From Lachnospiraceae bacterium (GTDB lineage: Bacteria; Bacillota; Clostridia; Lachnospirales; Lachnospiraceae), in NCBI GenBank assembly GCA_017520155.1, contig JAFXGR010000099.1:1-47847 (forward strand): a stretch of DNA of 47,847 nucleotides, written 5' to 3'. The notes below the pieces were generated by a model. It saw nothing but the letters and a program-made list of their open reading frames with translations, made no database searches and was not told where the DNA came from. Below are positions 1-8,391 of the stretch, in pieces; position 1 is the stretch's first letter; each line of letters begins with the position of its first letter. Position numbers and translations under genes: made by a program.

Positions 1-101
1 GGATATTTCTTAATAGAAAGATGTGGGTGGACTAAAATAAAAATATCACAAGTTAACATAAGTGCAGTAAAGATAGAAGCAATTAAAAATATTGTAGACA
101 T
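1..101 (-). CDS. Membrane protein, 5' end only (runs off window)
   Basis: Leftward reading frame entering from the window edge; about 33 residues are visible, starting M-S-T-I-F-L-I-A and strongly hydrophobic, consistent with a first transmembrane helix or signal anchor. The ATG (complement of 99-101) is preceded by GAGGAA (complement of 106-111) at good spacing, and a plausible sigma-A promoter lies at 188-216. The family is not recognisable from so short a piece. It is divergent from the GNAT/ABC genes and the IS21 element has inserted between them, just upstream of its promoter. Confidence 0.55.
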   Translation of the reverse strand, partial: MSTIFLIASIFTALMLTCDIFILVHPHLSIKKY

Positions 102-187
102 AAAAATTCCTCGTAGTCATAGTTAGTAAAATCTTGTAATGTATTTCAAGAATAGAGTTACATAAAATTCATTATTAAAATAGATTT

Positions 188-216
188 ATTGTAATTTATT
201 ATAATAAAAATAGCAA
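188..216 (-). promoter_or_regulatory. Sigma-A promoter for leftward membrane-protein gene
   Basis: Reading leftward, TTGCTA (complement of 211-216) and TACAAT (complement of 188-193) are separated by exactly 17 bp. This gives a leader of about 80 nt before the ATG at 101. The IS21 end lies only about 14 bp upstream of the -35 box. Confidence 0.5.
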
Positions 217-229
217 GAAAAAACACTTA

Positions 230-331
230 TGACTAAAAAATGCATATTCCGCTCCAACGGGAACTTAATTCCGCTTAAAACGGGATGACCATTTCCGCCC
301 GTTCGGGAAAGCTTTCCGCTTAAAACGGGAT
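230..331. repeat. IS21 left terminal repeat array
   Basis: Contains the terminal inverted repeat plus two identical 18-mers TTCCGCTTAAAACGGGAT (269-286 and 314-331) and two related units (247-263 and 293-309). Multiple sub-terminal repeats are a known IS21 feature and are thought to be transposase binding sites. Confidence 0.7.
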
Positions 332-394
332 ATTTTTATATATGATATAGTTCTTTTCGTAGTTAAAAAATTTATTACGAAAGGAGCTATAATT

Positions 395-1948
395 ATGCAT
401 GACTACAACACAATTATTGGTGTAATCGGATTGCGAAACACCAAAGCATCTTATCCGGTTATCCGCAGACGCTATGGTATTGGTAACAGTGGCATAGACT
501 TAATTATGAACCGGTACAAAAATTCCGGTCTAAGTTGGGAGGAGTTTTTAAAACTGGAACCATCCCAAGTGGAGGAACTAATTTATCCTCCAAGAAACAT
601 CAGGAAGAATGATATTCCCATGCCTGATTTTGAACGCTACTATGAGCGTATGATGTCCAAAGGAAGCAGGGTAAACATGTTTTACTGCTGGCTTGATTAC
701 AAAAGTGAAAATCCCAATGGTTACCAGACTTCCCAGTTCTATGAATACTTTTCCAAATTCATAGAAAAGAACTATGGTGGAGATAAAGTCTCCATGCCGG
801 TAGAACGCATTCCCGGTGAAAAAATGTATATTGACTGGGTTGGAGATCAACCAGAACTTTTATTAAATCCTCATACAGGAGAAGTAAAGAAAGTCCATAT
901 ATTTGCCACAACGCTTGGTGTAAGCAGTCTGGTTTATGCGGAATGTTTCCTGGATGAAAAACTTCCCAGTTTTATGCAGGGAACTGTCAATGCAATCACA
1001 TTTTATGACGCAGTTCCAAAGTACTTTGTACCAGATAATTGCAAAACTGCAGTAAAAAAACATACGAAGGATGAGCTGATTCTTAATACCGCATATCAGG
1101 ATCTGGAAGAATTCTATAACGTTATCATACTTCCGCCACCGGCCAGAAAGCCAAAAGGTAAATCAACGGTTGAGAATCATGTGAAGTATCTGGAAACTCA
1201 TCTTATCGAACGGCTGAAAGAAAAAATCTTTACTTCTCTGGAAGCGCTTAATGATGAGACGCAAAAAATAATAGCAGACATCAACAGACGAGAATTCCAG
1301 AAGAAAGTTGGTTCCAGAATGGATACATACATTAAGTATGACAAGCCACAAATGAAACCGCTGCCAGGCGATAAGTATTCTACTTGTGACTATAAATACA
1401 TTCTAAAAGTTCCGGATAACTATCATCTTGAGTATGATGGCCACTATTACTCTGTATTGTACACATATCGTGGTCAACCTGCAATCTTAAAGGCGACACC
1501 TACGGAAATCATGATTTGTGACCGCAATAACCGTTTTATTTGTAAACATAAGCGTTCATACAGAGAATTTCCCAAATATATCACAGATGACAGCCATATG
1601 AAACCTGAGCACCTTTATTACAAAGAAGTAAATGCCCGCGATGGGAATTATTATCGCAGGTGGGCATCTGCTTATGGCGAATATACAGCAGAACTGATAG
1701 ATCAGGTACTCCGTTCTGCAAGGCACGAAGAACAGGCTTATAACAGTTGTGCCGGCATCCTTCACTCGTGCAAGGGAATTCCTCATGGAATTGTTGAGGA
1801 AGCATCACGCAAGTGTATTGAGATGCATGCCTGTAAGTATTCCTACTTTAAGAGAGTTCTTGGAACCGTTGCTAACAGCACGGATTCCGGTGGCGGAAAA
1901 TCACTTCCATCACATGAAAATATCAGAGGAAAGGACTTCTATAAGTAA
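395..1948 (+). CDS. istA: IS21-family transposase IstA
   Basis: DDE transposase of 517 residues, the usual IstA length. An N-terminal helix-turn-helix region (residues about 10-45) is followed by the rve integrase core. The likely catalytic triad is visible: D147 in YIDWVGD, D214 in FVPDN and E260 in KGKSTVENHV. It cuts and joins the element's ends with help from IstB. The ATG at 395 follows AAAGGAG at about 380-386. Stop and istB start are almost adjacent, so the two genes are one transcript. No frameshift or truncation is seen. Confidence 0.95.
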   Translation: MHDYNTIIGVIGLRNTKASYPVIRRRYGIGNSGIDLIMNRYKNSGLSWEEFLKLEPSQVEELIYPPRNIRKNDIPMPDFERYYERMMSKGSRVNMFYCWLDYKSENPNGYQTSQFYEYFSKFIEKNYGGDKVSMPVERIPGEKMYIDWVGDQPELLLNPHTGEVKKVHIFATTLGVSSLVYAECFLDEKLPSFMQGTVNAITFYDAVPKYFVPDNCKTAVKKHTKDELILNTAYQDLEEFYNVIILPPPARKPKGKSTVENHVKYLETHLIERLKEKIFTSLEALNDETQKIIADINRREFQKKVGSRMDTYIKYDKPQMKPLPGDKYSTCDYKYILKVPDNYHLEYDGHYYSVLYTYRGQPAILKATPTEIMICDRNNRFICKHKRSYREFPKYITDDSHMKPEHLYYKEVNARDGNYYRRWASAYGEYTAELIDQVLRSARHEEQAYNSCAGILHSCKGIPHGIVEEASRKCIEMHACKYSYFKRVLGTVANSTDSGGGKSLPSHENIRGKDFYK

Positions 1949-1959
1949 AGGTGAATACT

Positions 1960-2709
1960 ATGAAAAATATAAATTTAACTGCGGAAGAAATAGTCATTAT
2001 TGACCGTCTCAAACAAATGAAAATGTCAGGTATGGCAGAAGCTTATGAGGAACAGATCCAAAATCCCAATTCTGACCTTTCCGGATTTTACGAAAGATTT
2101 TCCAATATCGTTAACTACGAATGGGAACTGCGCTTTAATAAAAAATTTAATCGTTTTCTAAAAAAGGCTACTCTCAGGTATCCACAGGCAGCTTTTGATG
2201 ACACGATATATGATCCAGCCAGAATGCTGGATACAGAAACCATTGAAAGACTTGCTACCTGCACCTGGCTTGAGGAAGGAAGAAACCTTCTAATCACAGG
2301 TGCTACCGGCGCCGGTAAATCTTATATATCCAATGCTTTGTGTATTGCTGCCATCAGACAGTTTAAAACAGCTAAATATATCAGGGCAAACACCATGATG
2401 AGTGAAATGGACCAGGCTCGTATCAAAGGAAACTATCTTGAGTATGTAAATCATATGGCAAAACTTGATTTATTGGTAATTGATGATTTTGGACTTATGG
2501 ATCTTGACCTTGATAAATGCCGTGATTTCTTTGAGGTAATCGATAGCAGGGATAATCAGAAATCAACAATCATTGTTTCCCAGTTACCGGTCAAATCGTG
2601 GTATGACCTGTTTGCTGATAATACTTATGCGGATGCATGTCTTGACCGCATTATTCACAAGGCGTTCCGCCTTGAATTGAATGGAAAGAACATGCGTAAT
2701 CCAATTTAA
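1960..2709 (+). CDS. istB: IS21-family ATPase helper IstB
   Basis: AAA+ DnaA/DnaC-like ATPase, about 249 residues, which assembles on target DNA and stimulates IstA strand transfer. Numbering from the GTG at 1951, Walker A GATGAGKS is at 117-124 and Walker B LLVIDD at 174-179; a C-terminal arginine-rich region follows. I chose ATG 1960 because AAAGGTG (1947-1953) sits 6-7 nt upstream; the frame is open to a GTG at 1951 but that start lacks a well-spaced ribosome site. Follows istA with an 11-bp gap, as usual for the family. Confidence 0.93.
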   Translation: MKNINLTAEEIVIIDRLKQMKMSGMAEAYEEQIQNPNSDLSGFYERFSNIVNYEWELRFNKKFNRFLKKATLRYPQAAFDDTIYDPARMLDTETIERLATCTWLEEGRNLLITGATGAGKSYISNALCIAAIRQFKTAKYIRANTMMSEMDQARIKGNYLEYVNHMAKLDLLVIDDFGLMDLDLDKCRDFFEVIDSRDNQKSTIIVSQLPVKSWYDLFADNTYADACLDRIIHKAFRLELNGKNMRNPI

Positions 2710-2724
2710 TTAATAAACCTTCCC

Positions 2725-2798
2725 GTTTGGCGCGGACAGCCTTACCGCTATCGCGGACTGGCTGTTCCGTTCAAGCGGAATATGCAAAAAAATGAGCA
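2725..2798. repeat. IS21 right terminal repeat array
   Basis: Inverted copy of the left end: TTCCGTTCAAGCGGAA at 2765-2780, then ATATGC and the AT-rich terminus ending GAGCA at 2798. Two looser CCGC-containing units lie at about 2730-2758. Confidence 0.65.
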
Positions 2799-2857
2799 TT
2801 TATGACAAAAAAGAGAATAATATTATTTCTATTATATAATAAGGCTATTTAGAGTTG

Positions 2858-3205
2858 ATGAATAAAGAATTTATAAAATATAATTTGAACTGTTTTTTAA
2901 ATAATGAAAAGTCAATTTGTATTATTGTAAGTAATGATAAAAAAGATTTAGGTTTTGTTTTAGGAAATGTTTATTATTTTGGAAATGAAATGTATGCCAA
3001 GATTGATGAAATCTGTGTTGATAATGTGGAGCAAGGAAAAGGGATAGGGAAAATATTAATCAATGAATTTGAAAAGAAGGCATTAGGGAATGGAATTTCG
3101 TGTATTTATTTTGAACAATATAAGGATGAAAGACTAGACAGTTTTTATTCAAATAATGGGTACACGGTGGCTGAGGATAAAGAATTTAGGTATAAGGAGT
3201 TTTAA
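2858..3205 (+). CDS. Small GNAT-family N-acetyltransferase
   Basis: About 115 residues with the GNAT acetyl-CoA motif A (EICVDNVEQGKGIGKILINEFE) in the middle and a C-terminal FYSNNGY segment typical of the fold. It is shorter than the usual 140-170 residues and lacks most of the N-terminal strand/helices, so it may be a minimal form; the IS21 element ends 60 bp upstream, but flanking DNA does not encode an obvious missing part. Substrate unknown. The ribosome site of the next gene (AAGGAG 3194-3199) lies inside its last codons, so it is translationally coupled to the ABC exporter; a role in modifying the exported molecule or in self-protection is inference only. A TTG at 2855 is an alternative start. 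Confidence 0.75.
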   Translation: MNKEFIKYNLNCFLNNEKSICIIVSNDKKDLGFVLGNVYYFGNEMYAKIDEICVDNVEQGKGIGKILINEFEKKALGNGISCIYFEQYKDERLDSFYSNNGYTVAEDKEFRYKEF

Positions 3206-3207
3206 CA

Positions 3208-4929
3208 ATGCGGAATTATACGCAAAGAAATTATTTATTTAATAGGGTGGATTTTGTATATTTGGTTATGCCAGGCCTTTGTTGTGCTTTCTATGCTATT
3301 ATACAGCTGGCTTTGCCAATAATGGTTGAGAAGTTTATTGATATAATTGCATATGGTGGTTCAGGATGGGAAGCAATTATTTATACATATATAGGGTTAG
3401 TTCTTTTTCTAGTAGTTGTAAAGTTGTTGAAGGGTTATTCAGAAAAAAAATCTGCCTTCAAGATAACGGATAAAATAAGATATAGATTATTAGAAAAAAT
3501 TTTGTCAAGGGGTCAAACGTTTTATAATCATTATTCAGTAGGTGATATATTAGAGGTTGTAGAGAAGGATATAGACATCGTAGAAGAATTTATAGTTAAT
3601 ACAGCGATTCCTGTGTTTGTTGATTTATTTACTCTGGCTGGCATTTTTGTTTTTTTCTTGATAAAAAACACTTATTTATGTATCGGCAGTGTATTATTAA
3701 CAATTACTGTGAGTGTAATGATTTATTTTGTTCAGAAACAACAATCAGATGCAATATTGAAAGAGAGAGAGCAAGCAACCAAAGTAACATCATTCATAAG
3801 TGAAATTATAACAATAAAAAAAGAAATTAATGTTATGAATGCTAATAATAATGTTGTTTCTCGAATGGATAAAACTTTTGAAAAATTGAAAGAGTATAGA
3901 GTTAAAAAGCAAAAATATCTTTATCGAGTTTGGACATATACATTGATTGCAATATTGATGGTTAATACTATTTCTTTTCTTGGAGGAGGATTTTTTTACT
4001 CAAAAAGGATTATAACATTTGGATTTGTTTATGTACTGTATAGCTATGGAAATATGCTTAAAAGTCCTTTAGAGAATATGCAAAATTATATACAGAGTTA
4101 TATGGTGGTTAAAGAGAGTATAGGAAGGATAAATGATATTCTTGTTTTTGATGATAATATTTGCAAAGGGCATTTCAAATTAGAGAATAAAATATCATCC
4201 ATTAGAATTGAAAATATATTTCATAAATTTGGAAATGAGTATGCTTTGCAAAACATTAATTTTGAGATTGCAAGTGCAGAAAAATTAGGCATATTTGGTG
4301 GGTCAGGATCTGGTAAATCAACATTATGCAAAATATTATGTAAACTTTATGAAATACAAGAAGGAAATGTGTTTATTAATGATATCAATATTAAAGAAAT
4401 AGATACTGAAAACTTAAGAGAGCGTATTGGCTATTTGACAGCTGGTGAACAGATTTTTAAAGCATCTCTAAAAGACAATTTAGATATGTTTTCAAACCTT
4501 GATTTGGAAACAGTGGTTTCAATTATAAAAAATAATGGTTTAGAATATCTATTAGGAATAAATAAAGGAGATGATATACAGGAGAAGTTAAACAGTGAGC
4601 TTGATAAAGATAAACTGTCAGCAGGGCAAAAGCAATTAATTAATCTTATTAGATTATTCTTTTTTGAGAAGGATCTTGTTATTCTTGATGAAGCTGCTGC
4701 TAGTATCAGTGAAGACATTGAAAAAGAATACTTTGAATTATTGGATAAGATATCTAAAAAACACATCTTGCTTATCGTCACACACAATGTTGAACGATTA
4801 GAAAAATGTGACAAGGTATTAATGCTAAATAATGGAAGCGTGCAAGAATATGGGGTGAGAAGTATTTTGGAAAAAGACTCAAATTCGTATTATTCTAAGT
4901 ATGCTAGAAGAATTGCAAGTAATACATAA
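3208..4929 (+). CDS. ABC exporter subunit 1 (fused membrane and ATPase domains)
   Basis: 573 residues: six transmembrane helices in residues about 15-285 (ABC type I exporter fold), then a nucleotide-binding domain. Walker A GGSGSGKST at 364-372, signature LSAGQ at 470-474 (deviates from LSGGQ), Walker B with catalytic glutamate LVILDE at 490-495, and H-loop histidine H526 in IVTH. These residues make it the catalytically competent half of a heterodimer with the next gene. ATG at 3208 follows AAGGAG by 8 nt. It belongs to the families that export peptides, lipids or drugs; no peptidase C39 domain and no precursor peptide are visible. Base composition is clearly more AT-rich than the right-hand genes, suggesting acquisition. 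Confidence 0.9.
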   Translation: MRNYTQRNYLFNRVDFVYLVMPGLCCAFYAIIQLALPIMVEKFIDIIAYGGSGWEAIIYTYIGLVLFLVVVKLLKGYSEKKSAFKITDKIRYRLLEKILSRGQTFYNHYSVGDILEVVEKDIDIVEEFIVNTAIPVFVDLFTLAGIFVFFLIKNTYLCIGSVLLTITVSVMIYFVQKQQSDAILKEREQATKVTSFISEIITIKKEINVMNANNNVVSRMDKTFEKLKEYRVKKQKYLYRVWTYTLIAILMVNTISFLGGGFFYSKRIITFGFVYVLYSYGNMLKSPLENMQNYIQSYMVVKESIGRINDILVFDDNICKGHFKLENKISSIRIENIFHKFGNEYALQNINFEIASAEKLGIFGGSGSGKSTLCKILCKLYEIQEGNVFINDINIKEIDTENLRERIGYLTAGEQIFKASLKDNLDMFSNLDLETVVSIIKNNGLEYLLGINKGDDIQEKLNSELDKDKLSAGQKQLINLIRLFFFEKDLVILDEAAASISEDIEKEYFELLDKISKKHILLIVTHNVERLEKCDKVLMLNNGSVQEYGVRSILEKDSNSYYSKYARRIASNT

Positions 4930-4940
4930 GGATTAATCTG

Positions 4941-4970
4941 ATGGAAGAAGAAGAAAGGGGATATGGTTAG
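4941..4970 (+). other. Possible 9-codon leader ORF between the two ABC genes
   Basis: ATG at 4941 preceded by AAGGAT at 4927-4932 opens a 9-codon frame (M-E-E-E-E-R-G-Y-G) ending with TAG at 4968-4970, 23 bp before the second ABC gene, whose own ribosome site is weak. It could couple translation or be chance. Confidence 0.2.
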
Positions 4971-4992
4971 TTGTTAACACCATATAAAGACA

Positions 4993-6597
4993 ATGACAAG
5001 TAATTTAAAAACCATAATAAAGATAAATCACCAATTATTTAGTATAAAACCTATATTGTTTATAGGTTATTTTATAATGATTCTGATATGGACGGTTTCA
5101 CCTTTTGCATCATCTTATATTATTGGGAATATGTTTGATATTCTTGAAAAAGATATGATGAGTGATTACTATTTTTTAGTATTTATTCTTTTGGTAATAA
5201 ATATGCTCTCTATTTACATAATGAAAAAAGCAGGAATAGTGGATGCCTTAATTACATTCTTTGTAGGTAAATCAATCAAAGAGAACATGGTAAAACAATT
5301 AATTAAATCAGACAAGAATATTAACATAGGAGAAATCTTAGATATTATATCTTATGATGTTGAAATAATGGAATATATGTTGTTGATACAATTAGAATTG
5401 CTGAGTCAGTTCGTATTTGTGATAAGTTCAACCATTGTATTGATGTTTATTGATTTTACGATAACCTTGTTTGTAATAATACCCCTAATAATTGTAAGTG
5501 CATTGTATTGGAGATGGTGTAACATATATAAAGAAAAACATATGAAGGCACGAGAGGAGAACATCAATTATTCTATCAGATTGTCGGAGTTCGTGAATAA
5601 TAGAGAATCAATTCAATTTTTGGCAAATGGTGATATTTTTAATGAATTTCGTAGAGTGAATAAGAATAAAAATCAGGTATTACTAGATAAAGTTAAGCAA
5701 AATGTATTAATGGATACTGTTACGGAATTGATTAAGCATGCGGGGATTATTTTAATTTTATTATTTTATTTAATTAATCATAATAATACTAGTTTGACTG
5801 TCGGTAATATTATTCTTTTCATTTCCTATATTGGTTATGCCGGGGCATTTTTACAGTTGTTCAACACAATTGCAAGTATTATTAAGGGCGGTGAAAATAC
5901 ATTGGAAAGAATATCAGAAGTAGTAAATTGTAGCGTTGAACAAACCATAAATACGTTAGTTTGTAAAGTTAAAAATGATCCTGTAAACGAGGGAACGAAT
6001 TCCAGACTAATATTCAAAAGGTTTAGACTATCTGAGAAGGACCAATTTCACGATATTATTTTAAATGCAGGAGATATGCTTGGGGTAACAGGTGATACAG
6101 GTAGTGGAAAGACTAAGTTTTTGGATTCTATCATAGGATATTCGGATTACGAAGGAATGGTATCTTTTGATGGAAATAATCAAGGGAAAATAGGCTATGT
6201 TTCTCAGGAATTCCATTTATTTGATGCTTCTGTTGAAGATAATATAACGATATTCAAGAAAATGGACAAAGAAAAATATGACAAGGTGTGTTATATAGCC
6301 AATATAGATCATACTATGATGCGCGATTCGTCAAATATTGGAGTAAATGGAAAAGAGTTATCGGAAGGACAAAGACAGCGAGTTGCGATTGCAAGAGCAC
6401 TTTATAATAATAGTGGCATTGTGATATTGGATGATGCATTTGCGTATTTAGATAAAGACAATAGAAGAAGCATAATAGATAAACTGTCTCAGTGCAAAAA
6501 CCTTATTGTCATTTTGGCGACAGGCGATACTCAATTACTTAATAAGGCAAATGTTAATATGGCTATGAATAGTATGAAGATGAATTTTATTTCTTGA
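4993..6597 (+). CDS. ABC exporter subunit 2 with degenerate ATPase site
   Basis: 534 residues: six transmembrane helices (about 20-290) and a nucleotide-binding domain. Walker A GDTGSGKTK at 367-375, signature LSEGQRQR at 456-463, Walker B IVILDD at 476-481. The catalytic glutamate after Walker B is replaced by aspartate (D481) and the H-loop histidine is absent (LIVILATGD, 504-512). That is the pattern of the non-hydrolysing half of heterodimeric exporters such as TM287/288; here the partner just upstream keeps E495 and H526. The ATG at 4993 has no strong Shine-Dalgarno, and an in-frame stop at 4975-4977 excludes an upstream start. Cargo unknown. Confidence 0.9.
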   Translation: MTSNLKTIIKINHQLFSIKPILFIGYFIMILIWTVSPFASSYIIGNMFDILEKDMMSDYYFLVFILLVINMLSIYIMKKAGIVDALITFFVGKSIKENMVKQLIKSDKNINIGEILDIISYDVEIMEYMLLIQLELLSQFVFVISSTIVLMFIDFTITLFVIIPLIIVSALYWRWCNIYKEKHMKAREENINYSIRLSEFVNNRESIQFLANGDIFNEFRRVNKNKNQVLLDKVKQNVLMDTVTELIKHAGIILILLFYLINHNNTSLTVGNIILFISYIGYAGAFLQLFNTIASIIKGGENTLERISEVVNCSVEQTINTLVCKVKNDPVNEGTNSRLIFKRFRLSEKDQFHDIILNAGDMLGVTGDTGSGKTKFLDSIIGYSDYEGMVSFDGNNQGKIGYVSQEFHLFDASVEDNITIFKKMDKEKYDKVCYIANIDHTMMRDSSNIGVNGKELSEGQRQRVAIARALYNNSGIVILDDAFAYLDKDNRRSIIDKLSQCKNLIVILATGDTQLLNKANVNMAMNSMKMNFIS

Positions 6598-6817
6598 CAA
6601 TAACTACTATGGAATAGCAGTAAATATTCTAGAGCGGCATATAACTGAAATTGATAAGCGATTATTAGGGGAGATTAAGTTATAAAAGAGAGTTATTGGA
6701 CTGCTCTTGTTTTGGTCGTTATATAGTTTTGAAAATTTTATGATATCTCGTAATAATATAAAAAGAAATATTAGAAATTTTTTGTTAAAAAATCATAAAA
6801 ATAAGCGGTGAGTTGAG

Positions 6818-7540
6818 ATGTTAAAAATATATGTATGTGAAGATATAGAGGTACAAAGGAACAAAATAAAAAAAACTATTGAAAATATTGTTCTTATGGA
6901 AGATTTGGATATGGAAATTGGTTGTGTTTCAAATAATCCACATACAATCCTTGAAAAAGTGAAAGAGACGGAGGATGTTGGAATATATTTTCTTGATATT
7001 GATTTAGGTGCGGATATGACAGGACTTACTTTGGCACAAGAGATTAGAAAATATGATCCTCGAGGATTTATTATTTTTGTCACAACTCATTCGGAAATGA
7101 GTTATATGACCTTTATTTATAAATTGGAAGCGTTAGACTTTATATTGAAGGATAATCCTGAAGAATTGGATAGAAGAGTATATGAATGTATTTTAAAAGC
7201 AAATCAAAGATTTGCATCTGTGAATAATAAAGTACAGGCTAATTTTTCTGTGAAAGTAAATGAAAAAGTAATTACAGTAGATTATGATGAAATTTTATTC
7301 TTTGAAACATCTACAAATGTACATAAGATTATTCTGCATTGCAAAAATCGTCAGATGGAATTTTGGGGAAAAATTAAAGACATTGAGAAAAAAGTAGATG
7401 AGAGATTTTATCGTTGTCATCGCTCTTTTTTGGTAAACAAAGATAATATTAGAGAAATTGATTTTCAAAACAGGGTGATTTATATGGTCAACGGAGATGA
7501 ATGTTTGATTTCTACTCGTATGATGAAAGGATTAAAATAG
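6818..7540 (+). CDS. LytTR (AgrA/VirR-like) response regulator
   Basis: 240 residues: receiver domain 1-125 with acidic pocket E8/D9, phospho-acceptor D60 (YFLDIDL), T90 and K111, then a LytTR DNA-binding domain (about 145-238) with the characteristic FYRCHRSFLVN segment. Such regulators bind paired short direct repeats and usually control peptide-signalling, bacteriocin or export operons. No histidine kinase, AgrB or AgrD is visible beside it, so it is an orphan in this window; the ABC exporter upstream is the obvious candidate target. GGTGAG at 6807-6812 precedes the ATG. Confidence 0.9.
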   Translation: MLKIYVCEDIEVQRNKIKKTIENIVLMEDLDMEIGCVSNNPHTILEKVKETEDVGIYFLDIDLGADMTGLTLAQEIRKYDPRGFIIFVTTHSEMSYMTFIYKLEALDFILKDNPEELDRRVYECILKANQRFASVNNKVQANFSVKVNEKVITVDYDEILFFETSTNVHKIILHCKNRQMEFWGKIKDIEKKVDERFYRCHRSFLVNKDNIREIDFQNRVIYMVNGDECLISTRMMKGLK

Positions 7541-7602
7541 TTGAAAGATAAAATAAAAATATCAGTGATAGATTAATGGAATCAAAGGCAGATTTGTTGA
7601 TT

Positions 7603-7643
7603 ATTTATCAGGTATATGTATTTATTTCATACACCCGATAAAT
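7603..7643 (+). other. Imperfect 16-bp inverted repeat
   Basis: Arms ATTTATCAGGTATATG (7603-7618) and CATACACCCGATAAAT (7628-7643) pair at 14 of 16 positions around a 9-nt AT loop. There is no T-tract, so it is not a standard intrinsic terminator. It sits between the LytTR regulator and the next gene and could be an operator or an RNA structure. Confidence 0.5.
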
Positions 7644-7692
7644 ACGTAAATTGAACAAAATAATCATTATGATTAAAAGAAAGTGAGTAAAA

Positions 7693-8259
7693 ATGTATAA
7701 AAAAATAGTAAAGATTGTCTCAGGTATTATCATAACAGGTATTTTTCTGCTTTTTGTTTTGAGTTTCTTTAATAACAGACAAAAAGTAACGGATATCGCA
7801 AAATATGAAAAGTATCTTGGGGCAGAAGGTAAGTATAAAGAACATTTTAATACATATAATGATATTTTCCCGGATGCAATTCCCCCAAATGCAGAAGTAA
7901 GTGATTTTATTTATTACTACTATAATCCCTGGGATCCTTGCTATATGGGATACTTGGTTTATCGCTGTGATGAGGATGTATATACAAAAGAGTATGAAAG
8001 GTTGAAAGCACTTTCTTCTTCAGAGGATATATATATCTATGGAGCAACAGATTTTCCTTACGAGCTTTGTGCAGTATATGCAGATGAGTATTATGGGTAT
8101 ATTTATGCCCTGGTAGATAAGGAAAATAGTCAGCTTTTTTATGTGGAGCTCCGGTTTTGTAATGGTTTTACAGATATAGACTATGAAAAATATATTCCCA
8201 AAGACCATTTACCTAAAGGGTTCTCGGCTAAGAAGGAAGATTCCATGAGGAAAAATTAG
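7693..8259 (+). CDS. Unknown membrane-anchored protein
   Basis: 188 residues. One N-terminal hydrophobic helix (about 7-27) and a Tyr-rich, probably extracytoplasmic domain of about 150 residues with several Cys (CYMGYLVYRC, ELCAVY, LRFCNG). No known family recognised. The pattern D-I-A-K-Y-E...FP...S-D-F-I-Y-Y-Y after the helix resembles that of the protein at 9528-10136, so the two may be distant paralogues. AAAGTGAG precedes the ATG. Likely its own or read-through expression from the regulator gene; nothing shows its job. Confidence 0.7.
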   Translation: MYKKIVKIVSGIIITGIFLLFVLSFFNNRQKVTDIAKYEKYLGAEGKYKEHFNTYNDIFPDAIPPNAEVSDFIYYYYNPWDPCYMGYLVYRCDEDVYTKEYERLKALSSSEDIYIYGATDFPYELCAVYADEYYGYIYALVDKENSQLFYVELRFCNGFTDIDYEKYIPKDHLPKGFSAKKEDSMRKN

Positions 8260-8391
8260 ATCAAGCTACGTCCTAGCGTAATGACCGTTTGTAATTTATG
8301 GTAAATATTCTTGTAACAAGATTTATAAAATATTGTTTGCTAAAGAATGATATAAGCTATAATCAAAGTATGGCGTCAAGGGAGAAGCAGA

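Larger units (their letters stand above)
230..2798 (+). mobile_element. IS21-family insertion sequence, complete
   Basis: About 2.57 kb with istA and istB in the classical order and matching ends. Left end TGACTAAAAAATGCATATTC (from 230) and the complement of the right end TGCTCATTTTTTTGCATATT (from 2798) share GCATATTCCGC and further sub-terminal repeats. Ends are drawn at TG...CA, the usual IS21 termini. A 7-bp match TTATGAC occurs at 227-233 and 2800-2806; it may be a target duplication, in which case the borders shift to about 234 and 2799. Both genes are intact, so the element may be active. Confidence 0.85.

Noticed and set aside
1..126. Rightward open frame of 41 codons ending with TAG at 124-126
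   Set aside because: The leftward frame over the same bases has a start, a ribosome site and a promoter, so it is the better gene.
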